Origin: DASWJZ01 sp963761005
GTDB taxonomy: Bacteria > Pseudomonadota > Alphaproteobacteria > Rhizobiales > Afifellaceae
Length of the DNA stretch: 64,000 bases
Reading direction: 5' to 3'
NCBI GenBank assembly: GCA_963761005.1
Contig: CAVXFK010000027.1
Span: 620,001-684,000, forward strand
Positions 1 through 8,261 of this stretch are shown piece after piece (positions within the stretch are counted from its first letter, which is position 1; every line of letters starts with the position of its first letter). Under the pieces are notes generated by a model. That model made no database searches. It saw nothing but the letters and a program-made list of their open reading frames with translations, and was not told the origin of the DNA. A program made the translations under genes and the position numbers.

Positions 1-573
1 GGCGGCACCGCCTACGCAGCGACCCGTGCGGAGACGCGCGAACATCAGGTCCGCTTCATCCCGGAAGAGCCTCTCAAGAACGCTTGCGCGCCGCGCATGG
101 CGGTCGCCGAGAATCTCGCCTTCCGCACCTTCGATACGAATGGGGGCTCCGTAAACGGCGGCGAGAAGCCGTCCTTCTGGCTGAAGCTGAAGAGCATGCG
201 GTCCGCCGCCCGTGTGCTGGTGGAGAACTTCCAAGTGAGGACCGCGTCGATCGAATCGCCGATCGCGACGCTCTCCGGCGGCAACGTGCAGCGCGCGGTG
301 CTGGCGCGCGAGCTGACCGGCGACGTCGATCTTCTCGTCGTCGCTAATCCCTGCTTCGGGCTCGACTTCTCGGCCGTCGCGGAAATTCGCTCCCGCATCG
401 TCGCGGCGCGGAACGGCGGCGCCGCGGTGCTTCTGATCAGCGAAGACCTTGATGAGATCCTGGAGCTTGCCGATCGCATCCTGGTGATGTCGGAAGGGAA
501 GATCGTCTACGAGACACCCGGCGAGCGCGCCGATGTCGGGGAGATCGGGCGCCACATGGCGGGGCATCATTGA
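1..573 (+). CDS. ABC transporter ATP-binding protein, C-terminal part (sugar/nucleoside type)
   Basis: The reading frame is open from the first base of the window, so only the last 190 residues are present and the N-terminus lies outside. The segment holds the second nucleotide-binding domain of a duplicated sugar-type ATPase: a FIPEEP stretch, the signature LSGGNVQR, the degenerate Walker B region LLVVANPCFGLD and the switch region LLISEDLDEILELADRI. These are the hallmarks of ATPases that work with BmpA-type binding proteins and import nucleosides or related compounds. The stop overlaps the next start by one base (TGATG), so it is co-transcribed with the hydrolase genes downstream. The context suggests uptake of a ureide or pyrimidine-like nitrogen source; the substrate itself is inferred. 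Confidence 0.85.
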   Translation, partial: GGTAYAATRAETREHQVRFIPEEPLKNACAPRMAVAENLAFRTFDTNGGSVNGGEKPSFWLKLKSMRSAARVLVENFQVRTASIESPIATLSGGNVQRAVLARELTGDVDLLVVANPCFGLDFSAVAEIRSRIVAARNGGAAVLLISEDLDEILELADRILVMSEGKIVYETPGERADVGEIGRHMAGHH

Positions 574-1238
574 TGCCGGAGATCGCCGCTGAGCCATTCC
601 CCTTCCGCTTCGACCCGGAGACGACCGCGCTCATCGTCATCGACATGCAACGCGACTTCATCGAGCCTGGCGGTTTCGGCGCGAGTCTCGGCAACGACGT
701 CAGTCTGCTGCAGGCGATCGTGCCGACGGTCGCGCGGCTGATCGAAGGCTTTCGCGCCTCCGGCTTGCCGGTGATCCACACCAAGGAATGCCACCGCGCC
801 GATCTCTCCGACTGCCCGCCGGCGAAGCGCGAGCGCGGCGCACCGACGCTCAGGATCGGCGATCCCGGCCCGATGGGCCGTGTCCTGATCGCCGGCGAGC
901 CGGGGGCCGACATCGTCAAGGAGCTTCAGCCGGTGAACGGCGAGACCGTGATCGAGAAGCCGGGGAAGGGGAGCTTCTATCATACGCCGCTCGCCGACAT
1001 TCTCTCCGCGCTTGGCACGAAGAGCCTCGTCTTCGCGGGCGTCACGACCGAGGTCTGCGTGCAGACGACGATGCGCGAGGCGAACGACCGCGGCTTCGAG
1101 TGCCTGCTCGCCGAGGACGCAACGGAAAGCTATTTTCCGGAGTTCAAGGCGGCGACGCTTCAGATGATCCGTGCGCAGGGCGGGATCGTCGGCTGGACCG
1201 CCACGACGGACCAGGTGGTTGAGGCACTCCGTGGCTGA
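573..1238 (+). CDS. Isochorismatase-family cysteine hydrolase, biuret amidohydrolase-like
   Basis: A 221-residue cysteine hydrolase. The catalytic triad is visible as Asp24 (IDMQRDF), Lys132 (EKPGKGSF) and Cys162 (GVTTEVCVQTTMREANDRG). The segments HTKECHRADLSDCPPAKR and IGDPGPMGRVLI are, as I remember them, close to biuret hydrolase (BiuH/TrtA), which opens biuret to allophanate and ammonia. The gene for allophanate hydrolase two genes downstream fits exactly: biuret to allophanate to CO2 plus ammonia. I chose the ATG at 573, which overlaps the upstream stop; an in-frame TTG lies one codon earlier. Membership of the family is certain; biuret as substrate is an inference from motif similarity and context. 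Confidence 0.85.
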   Translation: MPEIAAEPFPFRFDPETTALIVIDMQRDFIEPGGFGASLGNDVSLLQAIVPTVARLIEGFRASGLPVIHTKECHRADLSDCPPAKRERGAPTLRIGDPGPMGRVLIAGEPGADIVKELQPVNGETVIEKPGKGSFYHTPLADILSALGTKSLVFAGVTTEVCVQTTMREANDRGFECLLAEDATESYFPEFKAATLQMIRAQGGIVGWTATTDQVVEALRG

Positions 1239-1584
1239 TGCAAAGGCCTTGTCGAAGCTGCTTGACGGCGGATGGCGGGAGCTTCCGTTCGCGCCGTTTC
1301 GCGCAGGCGTCGATATGTGCAGGCTTGTGGACGGCGGCGCGGATGAGGCGAGCGTCGCCGTGCTCCGCTACCGCCCCGGTGCATCGGTGCCGCTTCATCT
1401 CCATCACGGACTTGAAACCGTGCTCGTGCTCGAAGGCTCGCAAAGCGACGAGCGCGGCTGCTATCGATCCGGCGATGTTGTTTTCAATCCGGCCGGCACG
1501 ACCCACTCGGTCTGGTCGGAAGACGGATGCGTGGTGCTGATTCAATGGGAGCGGCCGGTCGAGATTCTGGACGAAGACGGATAG
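1231..1584 (+). CDS. Small cupin-domain protein
   Basis: About 117 residues starting from a GTG that overlaps the end of the hydrolase gene by 8 bases. A single cupin barrel is visible: motif 1 around VPLHLHHGLETVLVLEGS provides His-His-Glu metal ligands, and motif 2 around GDVVFNPAGTTHSVWSEDG provides the last His. The layout resembles ChrR-type anti-sigma cupin domains, but the N-terminal zinc-binding anti-sigma domain is missing, so it is more likely an accessory metal-binding protein or sensor. It sits between two ureide-degradation genes and is probably translationally coupled to them. The role is unknown. Confidence 0.75.
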   Translation: MADAKALSKLLDGGWRELPFAPFRAGVDMCRLVDGGADEASVAVLRYRPGASVPLHLHHGLETVLVLEGSQSDERGCYRSGDVVFNPAGTTHSVWSEDGCVVLIQWERPVEILDEDG

Positions 1585-1600
1585 GGAGTGGAACGACCGG

Positions 1601-3427
1601 ATGAAAGCGCTTGAGGACCTGCCCTTCACCATTCCTCAGCTTCACGCAGCCTATCGCGAAGGGCTTTCGCCTGCGGAGGTCGCGGCGGAAGTGCTCAGGC
1701 GAACAGAGCGCGCCGGCGATCCGGGCATCTTCATCTCGCTTGCTTCCGCGAAGACACTGAGGGCCGAGGCGGACGCGCTCGGCGCGTTCGATCCGAAGGC
1801 AAAGCCGCTTTTCGGGATTCCGATCGCGATCAAGGACAATATCGACGTTGCCGGCATGCCCACGACCGCGGCGTGCCCAGACTATTCCTATACGCCGAAG
1901 GAGGATGCGGAAGCCGTGGCGCGGCTCCGCCAGGCGGGTGCGCTGATCGTCGGCAAGACCAATCTCGACCAGTTCGCGACCGGGCTCGTCGGCGTGCGCA
2001 CGCCCTATCCGGTGCCCAAGAACGCCTGCGATCCGGCGCTCGTACCGGGCGGTTCGAGCTCCGGCTCGGCAATTGCGGTCGCGCGCGGGCTCGTTGCGGC
2101 GGCGCTCGGCACCGACACCGCCGGCTCGGGCCGGGTTCCGGCGGCGCTCAACAACATCGTCGGCTTGAAGCCGAGCGTCGGGCTCGTTTCGAACCGCGGG
2201 GTCGTGCCCGCTTGCCGCACGCTCGACTGCGTCTCGGTGCTGTCGCTCACCGTCGACGACGCTTGGAGCGTGCTTCAGGCGATCGCGTATTACGACGCCG
2301 CCGATCCGTTCTCGCGTGAGCTTGCCGCGCCGGTCTATCAGCCGCGGCCGCCTTCCTTCCGCGTCGGCGTGCCGGCAGAGGAGGAGCGCGTCTTCGGCGA
2401 CGCGGCGGCGAAGCATGCCTACGCCGACGTGCTCGTTGATTTGGAGAAGCTCGGGACGACGATCGTGCCGGTGCCCTTCGCTGATTTCTTTGCCGTGGCG
2501 GCGCTGCTCTACGAAGGGGCGTGGGTGGCGGAGCGCTACGCGGCAATCAAGGACATGATCGAAAACCGGCCGGAGAGCCTGCATCCGGTTACGCGCACGA
2601 TCATCGGCGGAGCTGTGTCGCTCAGCGCGACCGCTGCCTTCGAGGGCATCTACAAGCTGAAAGAGCTGGCGCGGAAGATCGAGCCGGTGCTCGCCTCCGT
2701 CGATCTTCTCTGCGTGCCGTCGATCCCGGCGCCGTGCACGCTTGCCGACGTCGAGGCCGATCCGATCGGCGCGAATTCGCGGCTCGGCACCTACACGAAC
2801 TTCGTCAATTTGCTCGACCTTGCCGCGATCGCGGTACCGGCGGGCAAACGTTCCGACGGCCGCCCGCACGGCGTCACCTTGATTGGCCGCTCCGGCACGG
2901 ATGGGCAACTCGCTGGCATTGCCAATGATCTCCATGCGGCGACGATGCAGGTGCTCGGCGCGACCCGGTGGCAGCAAAAATGCGATGCGCCTCCGGAGAG
3001 CGCCTCAGCGAACCGCATCGAGATCGTCGTTGTCGGCGCGCATCTTTCCGGCATGCCGCTCAACGGCCAGCTCACCGAACTCGGCGGTGTCTTCTCGCGC
3101 GTCGTCCGCACGGCACCCGACTATCGCCTCTATGCACTCGAAACGACGCCCGCCAAGCCCGGGCTTCACCGCTGCCGGCCGGGGGAGGGGCACGCGATCG
3201 AGGCGGAGGTTTGGTCGCTTCCGCCTGAAGGCTTCGGCCGATTCGTCGCGGACGTCCCGCCGCCGCTTTCGATCGGCACGCTCAGGCTTTCGGACGGAAG
3301 CGCGGTGAAGGGCTTTCTGACGGAAGCCGAGGCGATCCGCGCCGCCCCCGATATTTCGAAGTTCGGCGGTTGGCGCGCTTATCTTGAAAGCAGATCGGTG
3401 TTGCCGGCAGCCGCTGCGCTCGCCTGA
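1601..3427 (+). CDS. atzF: Allophanate hydrolase
   Basis: A 608-residue enzyme in the usual size range for stand-alone allophanate hydrolases. The N-terminal two thirds is an amidase-signature domain with Lys78 (IAIKDNIDV), the cis-Ser in GGSSSGS (about residue 154) and the nucleophile Ser176 (DTAGSGRVP). The C-terminal segment from about residue 470 (IVVVGAHLSGMPLNGQL onwards) is the small allophanate hydrolase C-domain that decarboxylates the intermediate. The enzyme turns allophanate into ammonia and CO2. No carboxylase subunit of urea amidolyase is nearby, which favours a biuret, cyanuric acid or ureide route over urea carboxylation. Its 3' end overlaps the convergent GntR gene by 49 bases. 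Confidence 0.93.
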   Translation: MKALEDLPFTIPQLHAAYREGLSPAEVAAEVLRRTERAGDPGIFISLASAKTLRAEADALGAFDPKAKPLFGIPIAIKDNIDVAGMPTTAACPDYSYTPKEDAEAVARLRQAGALIVGKTNLDQFATGLVGVRTPYPVPKNACDPALVPGGSSSGSAIAVARGLVAAALGTDTAGSGRVPAALNNIVGLKPSVGLVSNRGVVPACRTLDCVSVLSLTVDDAWSVLQAIAYYDAADPFSRELAAPVYQPRPPSFRVGVPAEEERVFGDAAAKHAYADVLVDLEKLGTTIVPVPFADFFAVAALLYEGAWVAERYAAIKDMIENRPESLHPVTRTIIGGAVSLSATAAFEGIYKLKELARKIEPVLASVDLLCVPSIPAPCTLADVEADPIGANSRLGTYTNFVNLLDLAAIAVPAGKRSDGRPHGVTLIGRSGTDGQLAGIANDLHAATMQVLGATRWQQKCDAPPESASANRIEIVVVGAHLSGMPLNGQLTELGGVFSRVVRTAPDYRLYALETTPAKPGLHRCRPGEGHAIEAEVWSLPPEGFGRFVADVPPPLSIGTLRLSDGSAVKGFLTEAEAIRAAPDISKFGGWRAYLESRSVLPAAAALA

Positions 3428-4104
3428 TCCTTGGCGGGCGTGCTGCGGCGCGCCGACCCGGTCACCACATCGTCCACCGCGTCGCGCACCACCACGATGT
3501 GGCGCAGCATCTCGGTCGCCGCCGTTTCCGCATCGGCGCGCAGGATCGCGCGCACGACTCGTTCATGCTCCTCGTGTGACTTGGCGAGGCGCCCGAGCCC
3601 CTCGAACTGCGCCTTGCGGAATGGTGCAACGCGCTGCCTGACGGAAAGCGTCAGCTCCGCCAGGAAGCCATTGTGCGCGCCCTTGTAGATCGTGTCGTGG
3701 AAGCGGCTGTTGTGCTCGGCATAGTCGGCAATCGAGCCCGCCGCGGTCAGGCGCGCGCCTTCCGCCTGAACCTCCTCCAGCGCACGCCGCTCTTGCGGCG
3801 TCATGAACAGCGCGGAACGGCGCGCGCAGAGCGCCTCAAGCTCGCCCATGACGGCGAACATCTCGTCGAGCCGCTCGGCCGAGATGCGCGCTGCGACCGC
3901 TCCGCGATGCGGCCTCGCCTCGGCGAGCCCGATCGCTTCGAGCTGGCGGATCGCTTCCCGGATCGGCGTGCGCGAGACGCCGAAGGACGCCGCGAGGCGC
4001 GCCTCGTCGAGCGGCTCTCCTGGCGATATGCGGCCGTGAACGATCTCGTCGGCGAGCGTCGTCTGGATTTTCTGCGTTCGGGTCAGGACTTTCTTCACGG
4101 ACAT
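3379..4104 (-). CDS. GntR-family regulator, FCD subfamily
   Basis: A 241-residue regulator. The N-terminal winged helix (residues about 10-75) contains the GntR signature ASFGVSRTPIREAIRQLEAI, and the C-terminal all-helical FCD domain has the metal-ligand pattern with HNSRFHDTIYKGAHN and a late HIVVVRD. It is convergent with atzF and divergent from the thioesterase gene at 4342. It probably controls the ureide operon, since FCD regulators usually sit next to the catabolic genes they repress and respond to small carboxylates. The C-terminal tail is low-complexity and overlaps the end of atzF on the other strand. Confidence 0.88.
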   Translation of the reverse strand: MSVKKVLTRTQKIQTTLADEIVHGRISPGEPLDEARLAASFGVSRTPIREAIRQLEAIGLAEARPHRGAVAARISAERLDEMFAVMGELEALCARRSALFMTPQERRALEEVQAEGARLTAAGSIADYAEHNSRFHDTIYKGAHNGFLAELTLSVRQRVAPFRKAQFEGLGRLAKSHEEHERVVRAILRADAETAATEMLRHIVVVRDAVDDVVTGSARRSTPAKDQASAAAAGNTDLLSR

Positions 4105-4220
4105 TTGCCCGGCATTCGCCTCCGGTCACAAACGTGCAGCATCGCAGGCCCGCTGTCACGAGAAACGCGCGGAGATCTGCGCTTTGCAAGGCGCGTTGCC
4201 ATGCTTTTTCCGCGAGAATC

Positions 4221-4250
4221 GGCATGCAAGGCATGCGCCATCCGGCATGC
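4221..4250. promoter_or_regulatory. Triple GGCATGC repeat between divergent genes
   Basis: The 237-base gap between the GntR gene and the thioesterase gene holds three copies of GGCATGC, at 4221, 4230 and 4244, each containing the palindrome GCATGC. Repeated short palindromes in the spacer next to a GntR gene are plausible operator half-sites. No clear promoter boxes are seen. The assignment is speculative. Confidence 0.3.
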
Positions 4251-4341
4251 TGCATTGCAGCAATCGCATTTGTGCGCCGCACATACGGCCATAGTCTCTC
4301 GTCAAGTGGGGCGTAACGGCTCGGAACCGTCGGAGAGCGCA

Positions 4342-4767
4342 ATGTGGCCCTACACGTCTGAAGAAGCTGAAGCCTGGTCCGCGCCGCGCGGCGATCTCGC
4401 CTCGCGCGTCCTCGCGATGCCGGCCGACACGAATCCTTCCGGCGACATATTCGGCGGTTGGATCATGTCGCTGATGGATGCGTCGGGCGCCATGGCGGCG
4501 GCAAGCTACGCCCGCTGCCGCGTCGTGACGGCCGCCGTCACCGACATGTCGTTTCATCATCCCGTGAAGGTCGGCGACACGGTCTGCTGCTACGCCGCGC
4601 TCGTGCGCGTCGGGCGCACGTCGCTCACCTTCCACATCGAGGTGTGGGTGCTTCGCGCCGGCCACGGCACGCGCACCAAGGTGACGGAAGCAGAGTTCAC
4701 CTTCGTCTGCGTCGACGAGACCGGCGAACCGCAGCTGCTTCCAGTCGTGCAACCCGAAGCGGCCTGA
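4342..4767 (+). CDS. Acyl-CoA thioesterase, hotdog fold (YciA-like)
   Basis: A 141-residue single hotdog-domain protein. The segment NPSGDIFGGWIMSLMD carries the catalytic Asn/Asp helix typical of the YciA/acyl-CoA hydrolase group, followed by the strand region VTAAVTDMSFHHPVKVGD. These enzymes hydrolyse acyl-CoA to free CoA and acid in the cytoplasm. The frame is open far upstream, but the ATG at 4342 gives a protein that starts right before the domain, and it lies in the divergent spacer after the GntR gene. No operon partner is evident; the next gene is on the other strand. Confidence 0.88.
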   Translation: MWPYTSEEAEAWSAPRGDLASRVLAMPADTNPSGDIFGGWIMSLMDASGAMAAASYARCRVVTAAVTDMSFHHPVKVGDTVCCYAALVRVGRTSLTFHIEVWVLRAGHGTRTKVTEAEFTFVCVDETGEPQLLPVVQPEAA

Positions 4768-4792
4768 AGCGTAAGCGTCGCATCGAGTCGCG

Positions 4793-5632
4793 CTAGCGCA
4801 GCGTCTCCATGGCGACCATGTCCATGTCGGCGAAATCCTGATTGTCGCCGCCCATCGCCCAAATGAATGAATAGCTGCTCGTGCCGGCGCCGCAATGGAT
4901 CGACCAGCCGGGCGAGATCACGGCCTCTTCGTTGGCGACGACAAGATGCCGTGTCTCCTGGGGCTCTCCCATGAAGTGGAACACGCGCGCGGAAGGCTCG
5001 ATCCCGAAATAGAGATAGACCTCCGAGCGGCGGTCATGCGTGTGGCAGGGCATGGTGTTCCAGACACTTCCGGGCTCGAGCTTCGTCAGCCCCATCACCA
5101 GCTGGCATGAGCGGCAAATGTCGGGGTGGATGTACTGGTTGATGGTGCGGACATTCGATTGCGCCGGGTCGCCAAGCGCGACGTGCTTGGCCTCGGACGC
5201 GGCGATCTTGCGCGTCGCATGCCGTGCGTGCGCCGGCAGGCTGATGAAGTAGAACTTTGCCGGTGCGCTCGGGTCGTCGCTTCTGAAGGAAACCGCAGCC
5301 GTGCCCATCGCGACATAGAGGCAGTCGTTCGGCGCGATCGCATAGGTCGCTCCGTCGGTATCGACCGAGCCGCCGCCGCCGATATTGATGATCCCCATCT
5401 CGCGGCGCGTTAGGAACGGGTCGGAGCCGATCGGCTTCTCCGAGACGAGGGGCAGCGGATCGCTTGTCGGCGTTGCTCCACCGACGACCATGCGGTCGAA
5501 ATGGCTGTAGGTCATCGCGACGCGCCCGGGCGCGAACAGATCCTCGATCAGGAAATTCCGGCGCAATTCCTCCGTGCCGAAGCGTCGCGCCTCGGCCGGG
5601 CTGCAAGCCTGCCGTACGCTGATCGCAGTCAC
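4793..5632 (-). CDS. kduI: 5-dehydro-4-deoxy-D-glucuronate isomerase
   Basis: A 279-residue cupin-type isomerase that converts 5-keto-4-deoxyuronate to 2,5-diketo-3-deoxygluconate in uronate and pectin breakdown. The zinc site is visible in NTMPCHTHDRRSEVYLYF (two His and one Glu) with a later His in SPGWSIHCGAG; the family motif INIGGGGSVDTDG is also present. The start is a GTG that overlaps the stop of the upstream GntR gene (GTGA), so the two are translationally coupled. No KduD or lyase genes lie in the window. With the TRAP transporter on the other side of the GntR gene, this suggests import and isomerisation of an uronate-like compound. Confidence 0.9.
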   Translation of the reverse strand: MTAISVRQACSPAEARRFGTEELRRNFLIEDLFAPGRVAMTYSHFDRMVVGGATPTSDPLPLVSEKPIGSDPFLTRREMGIINIGGGGSVDTDGATYAIAPNDCLYVAMGTAAVSFRSDDPSAPAKFYFISLPAHARHATRKIAASEAKHVALGDPAQSNVRTINQYIHPDICRSCQLVMGLTKLEPGSVWNTMPCHTHDRRSEVYLYFGIEPSARVFHFMGEPQETRHLVVANEEAVISPGWSIHCGAGTSSYSFIWAMGGDNQDFADMDMVAMETLR

Positions 5633-6456
5633 GTGAGCAGCTCTTCGTCGAGCTCGATGTCGTGGATGAAGTAGTCGGGCCGCATGTCGCGGAACTCTGC
5701 GATATCAGATCTGAGCTTGTTCAGATGCTCCTCCATGCGGCCAACCGCGAGCTCCGCATCGCCCGCCTCGATTGCCTCAAGGATCGTCGCGTGCTCGGCG
5801 ATGACGCGCTGCATGCGGCCCTCCTGCGGTAGGGTCAGACGACGATAGCGGTCGACATGGACCTTCACCTGCTGCACGAGGTCCCAGATGCCGCGGTAGC
5901 GTCCGGCGGCTGCGATGGCGGCGTGGAAATCCTCGTCCGCCGCGTGGAAGGCCTCGCGGTCGCCGGCGGCGGCCGTCTCCTGCTGCCGCTCAATGATGGC
6001 GCGAAGCCCCGTAAGCTGACTGGCGCTCGCGAAGCGCGTCGCCGCGCGCACCGTCACGCCCTCGAGCGCGCGCCGCACGACGAGCGCTTCCGGCAGCGCG
6101 GAGAGCGGGATGCGCGCGACGTAGGTGCCGGACTTCGGCGCCACCTCGACCAGCCGCTCTTCCGCCAGCCTGAGCACCGCTTCGCGCACCGGGGTGCGGC
6201 TGACGCCGTGCTCCTTCGCAATCTCCTTTTCAACGATCGGCGTTCCCGGCACGAGCCGCATCGACACGATGTCGTGCCTGAGCCGCTGGCGGATGATCTC
6301 CGAATGGGTATTGCCTGCTCCGCCGGCGAGGAGCTCGTTGCCGGTCGGGCGGGCGTTCGGCGCGCGCCGCCTTCGCGTCGGCAGCGCCTTCCCCGGCGCC
6401 TTGCGCAAAAGGCCTTCGCTCATTCGGCCGGCTCTCCGGGCTTCAAGCTTCGCCAT
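5629..6456 (-). CDS. GntR-family regulator, FCD subfamily
   Basis: A regulator of up to 275 residues with a long basic leader; the ATG at 6423 (MSEGLL) is an alternative start. The winged helix contains AKEHGVSRTPVREAVLRLAEE, and the FCD domain follows with ADEDFHAAIAAAGRYRG and the late AEHATILEAI. It lies upstream of and overlaps kduI, and diverges from the TRAP operon, the usual arrangement for a repressor controlling both sides. A candidate operator lies in the shared spacer at 6580-6594. Confidence 0.88.
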   Translation of the reverse strand: MAKLEARRAGRMSEGLLRKAPGKALPTRRRRAPNARPTGNELLAGGAGNTHSEIIRQRLRHDIVSMRLVPGTPIVEKEIAKEHGVSRTPVREAVLRLAEERLVEVAPKSGTYVARIPLSALPEALVVRRALEGVTVRAATRFASASQLTGLRAIIERQQETAAAGDREAFHAADEDFHAAIAAAGRYRGIWDLVQQVKVHVDRYRRLTLPQEGRMQRVIAEHATILEAIEAGDAELAVGRMEEHLNKLRSDIAEFRDMRPDYFIHDIELDEELLT

Positions 6457-6572
6457 TGGCCTAAGCGCACAGAGCGCGGAGGAAAAGCACGCTGCAGTGG
6501 ATTGTGTCCTCCCGTCGCCTGCCGCCTCGCGCTCTCAGATATCGTTTTCGGGCGGCTAGTCATGTTGCGTTT

Positions 6573-6596
6573 CTGATATACTAGATATATTAGTTC
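6573..6596. promoter_or_regulatory. AT-rich candidate GntR operator upstream of TRAP operon
   Basis: Within a GC-rich spacer there is a short AT-rich block holding ACTA (6580-6583) and TAGT (6591-6594), a perfect 4-bp dyad around a 7-base centre. FCD-type GntR regulators often bind short AT-flanked dyads of this sort between themselves and their target. Binding has not been shown; the site could equally be part of a promoter. Confidence 0.4.
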
Positions 6597-6672
6597 AGTC
6601 AAAGGCGATCCGGCGGCGTGCTGCCGGCGCCACGGCACCGGGAATCCAGGACGAAATACCGGGAGGAAAGCC

Positions 6673-7651
6673 ATGAATCTCAAGAGACTTGCGATCGCCT
6701 TGCTGGCCCTCGGCGCGGCAACGATGCTCGGCGCGACGAGCGCAGCAGCGGCCACGACGCTGAAATGGGCGCATGTCTACGAGCCCGAACTCGTCGTACC
6801 ACCAATGGGCGACATGGGCGGCCGATCAGATCCGCCAGAAGACCGACGGCAGGGTCGACATCCAGGTCTTTCCTGCTTCCTCGCTCGGCAAGGAAGAGGA
6901 CATCAACGAAGGCCTGACGATCGGCTCGGTCGACATCATCTACACGGGCGCCAACTTTGCCGAGCGCGACTACGGCCCGATCGCGATCTCCGACTATCCG
7001 TTCGCGCTCCGCGACTACAATCACTGGAAGGCCTATCGCGACAGCGACCTCTTCAAGGAGCTTTCGCAGGGCTACAAGGACGCGACCGGCCACACGGTGA
7101 TGGCGCTCACCTACTACGGCGCCCGCCACGTGACCTCGAACAAGCCGATCCTGAAGCCCGAAGACATGAAGGGGCTCAAGATCCGCGTGCCGAACTCGCC
7201 GGTGATGGTGATGTTCCCGAATGCGGTCGGCGCCAATCCGACGCCGATGGCGTTCTCCGAAGTCTATCTCGCCTTGCAGCAGGGTGTGGTCGACGCGGAG
7301 GAGAACCCGCTGCCGACGATCAAGTTCAAGAAGTTCTACGAGGTGCAGTCGAACATCAACCTGACCGGCCATATCACCAACTCGCTTCTGACCATCGTGT
7401 CGGGCTCGGCGATGGCGCGCATCGGCGCCGATGATGCCAAGATCATGGAAGCGGTGCTGAAAGAGGCGGCCGACAAGTGCTCGGAAGACATCAACAAGCA
7501 AGAGAATGAGCTCGCCGATTGGTTCCGCGCGCAAGGGATCCAAGTGAACGTCGTCGACAAGGAGCCGTTCCGCGCCGCGGTCAAGAAGCTCATGACGCCG
7601 GACAAGGTCCCCTATACACAGGAGCAGTGGGACCGCCTGCAGGCGCTTTGA
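6673..7651 (+). CDS. dctP: TRAP transporter solute-binding protein DctP, frameshifted
   Basis: Periplasmic binding protein of a tripartite (TRAP) transporter, about 326 residues when repaired. A signal peptide of about 27 residues ends at SAAAATTLKWAHVYE. The frame then breaks: the mature domain (SSYHQWATWAADQIRQ onward) continues in the next frame to 7651. Dropping one C from the CCC at 6784-6786 restores a normal VYEPNSSYHQW junction. Other family marks are intact: the FPASSLGKEEDINEG segment, the KGLKIRVPNSP motif and LALQQGVVDAEENP. The ribosome site GGGAGGAAA precedes the ATG. The two permease genes directly downstream are intact, so a sequence error is more likely than loss of function. 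Confidence 0.85.
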
Positions 7652-7679
7652 CGAATCGTCCCCGCCCCAGGAGCGCGGC

Positions 7680-8249
7680 TTGAGCAATGAGCCCGAACAG
7701 GGGGCGCCCGCAGTCGGTGGGCGCCCCGAACCGGTCTTCGACGAGCGCGAGGTCGACATCTCCGACATAGGGCTCGTCGACGCGCCCGGCCTCATCGCCT
7801 TCTGGGCGCTCGCCGTCATCGTCTTCCTGCAGTTCTTCACGCGCTACGTGCTGAACAACTCGCTCGGCTGGACTGAGGAAGTCGCCCGCTACGTTCTGAT
7901 CCTGGTGGCGTTCCTCGGCTCGGTCACCTGCGTCAGGAAGGGCTCGCACATCTTCCTGGAGTTCTTCTACCGATTCGTTCCGGCACGTGTCGGCAAGGCG
8001 CTGGCGATCGTCGCCGAGCTCATCACGTTCGGCTTCTACGGCTTCATGACCTGGGTCGGCGTGCACCTCGCGCGCACGACCCGGCAGAAGATGATCTCGA
8101 TCGACGTGCCGCGCAGCGTCGTCTACTGGATCGTGGCCGCGAGCCTTGCGGCGATGACGGTCTATTCGGCGCTCTGGCTCGTGCGCAAGCTGCGCCAGCG
8201 CGGCCGCGACGTCGTCGCAGCGCTCGAGACCCGCGCGCTGATGGACTAG
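7680..8249 (+). CDS. dctQ: TRAP transporter small permease subunit DctQ
   Basis: A 189-residue inner-membrane protein with four predicted membrane segments (about residues 35-55, 70-90, 110-130 and 145-165) and the conserved LGWTEEVARYVLILVAFLGS and KGSHIFLEFF regions. It joins DctM to form the membrane part of a TRAP carrier driven by an ion gradient. The start is a TTG at 7680, chosen because AGGAG stands six bases upstream and no ATG is in frame there. It lies 28 bases after dctP and 12 before dctM. Confidence 0.88.
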   Translation: MSNEPEQGAPAVGGRPEPVFDEREVDISDIGLVDAPGLIAFWALAVIVFLQFFTRYVLNNSLGWTEEVARYVLILVAFLGSVTCVRKGSHIFLEFFYRFVPARVGKALAIVAELITFGFYGFMTWVGVHLARTTRQKMISIDVPRSVVYWIVAASLAAMTVYSALWLVRKLRQRGRDVVAALETRALMD

Positions 8250-8261
8250 CCGCGTCGCCCG

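Noticed and set aside
1484..2977. A 497-codon minus-strand frame inside atzF
   Set aside because: Antisense to an enzyme with all catalytic residues; composition is that of a mirror frame.
6673..7651. Programmed frameshifting in dctP and other genes with CCC runs
   Set aside because: The CCC sites lack a shared slippery heptamer and a downstream structure, and they occur in unrelated genes including dead IS genes; error or mutation is simpler.
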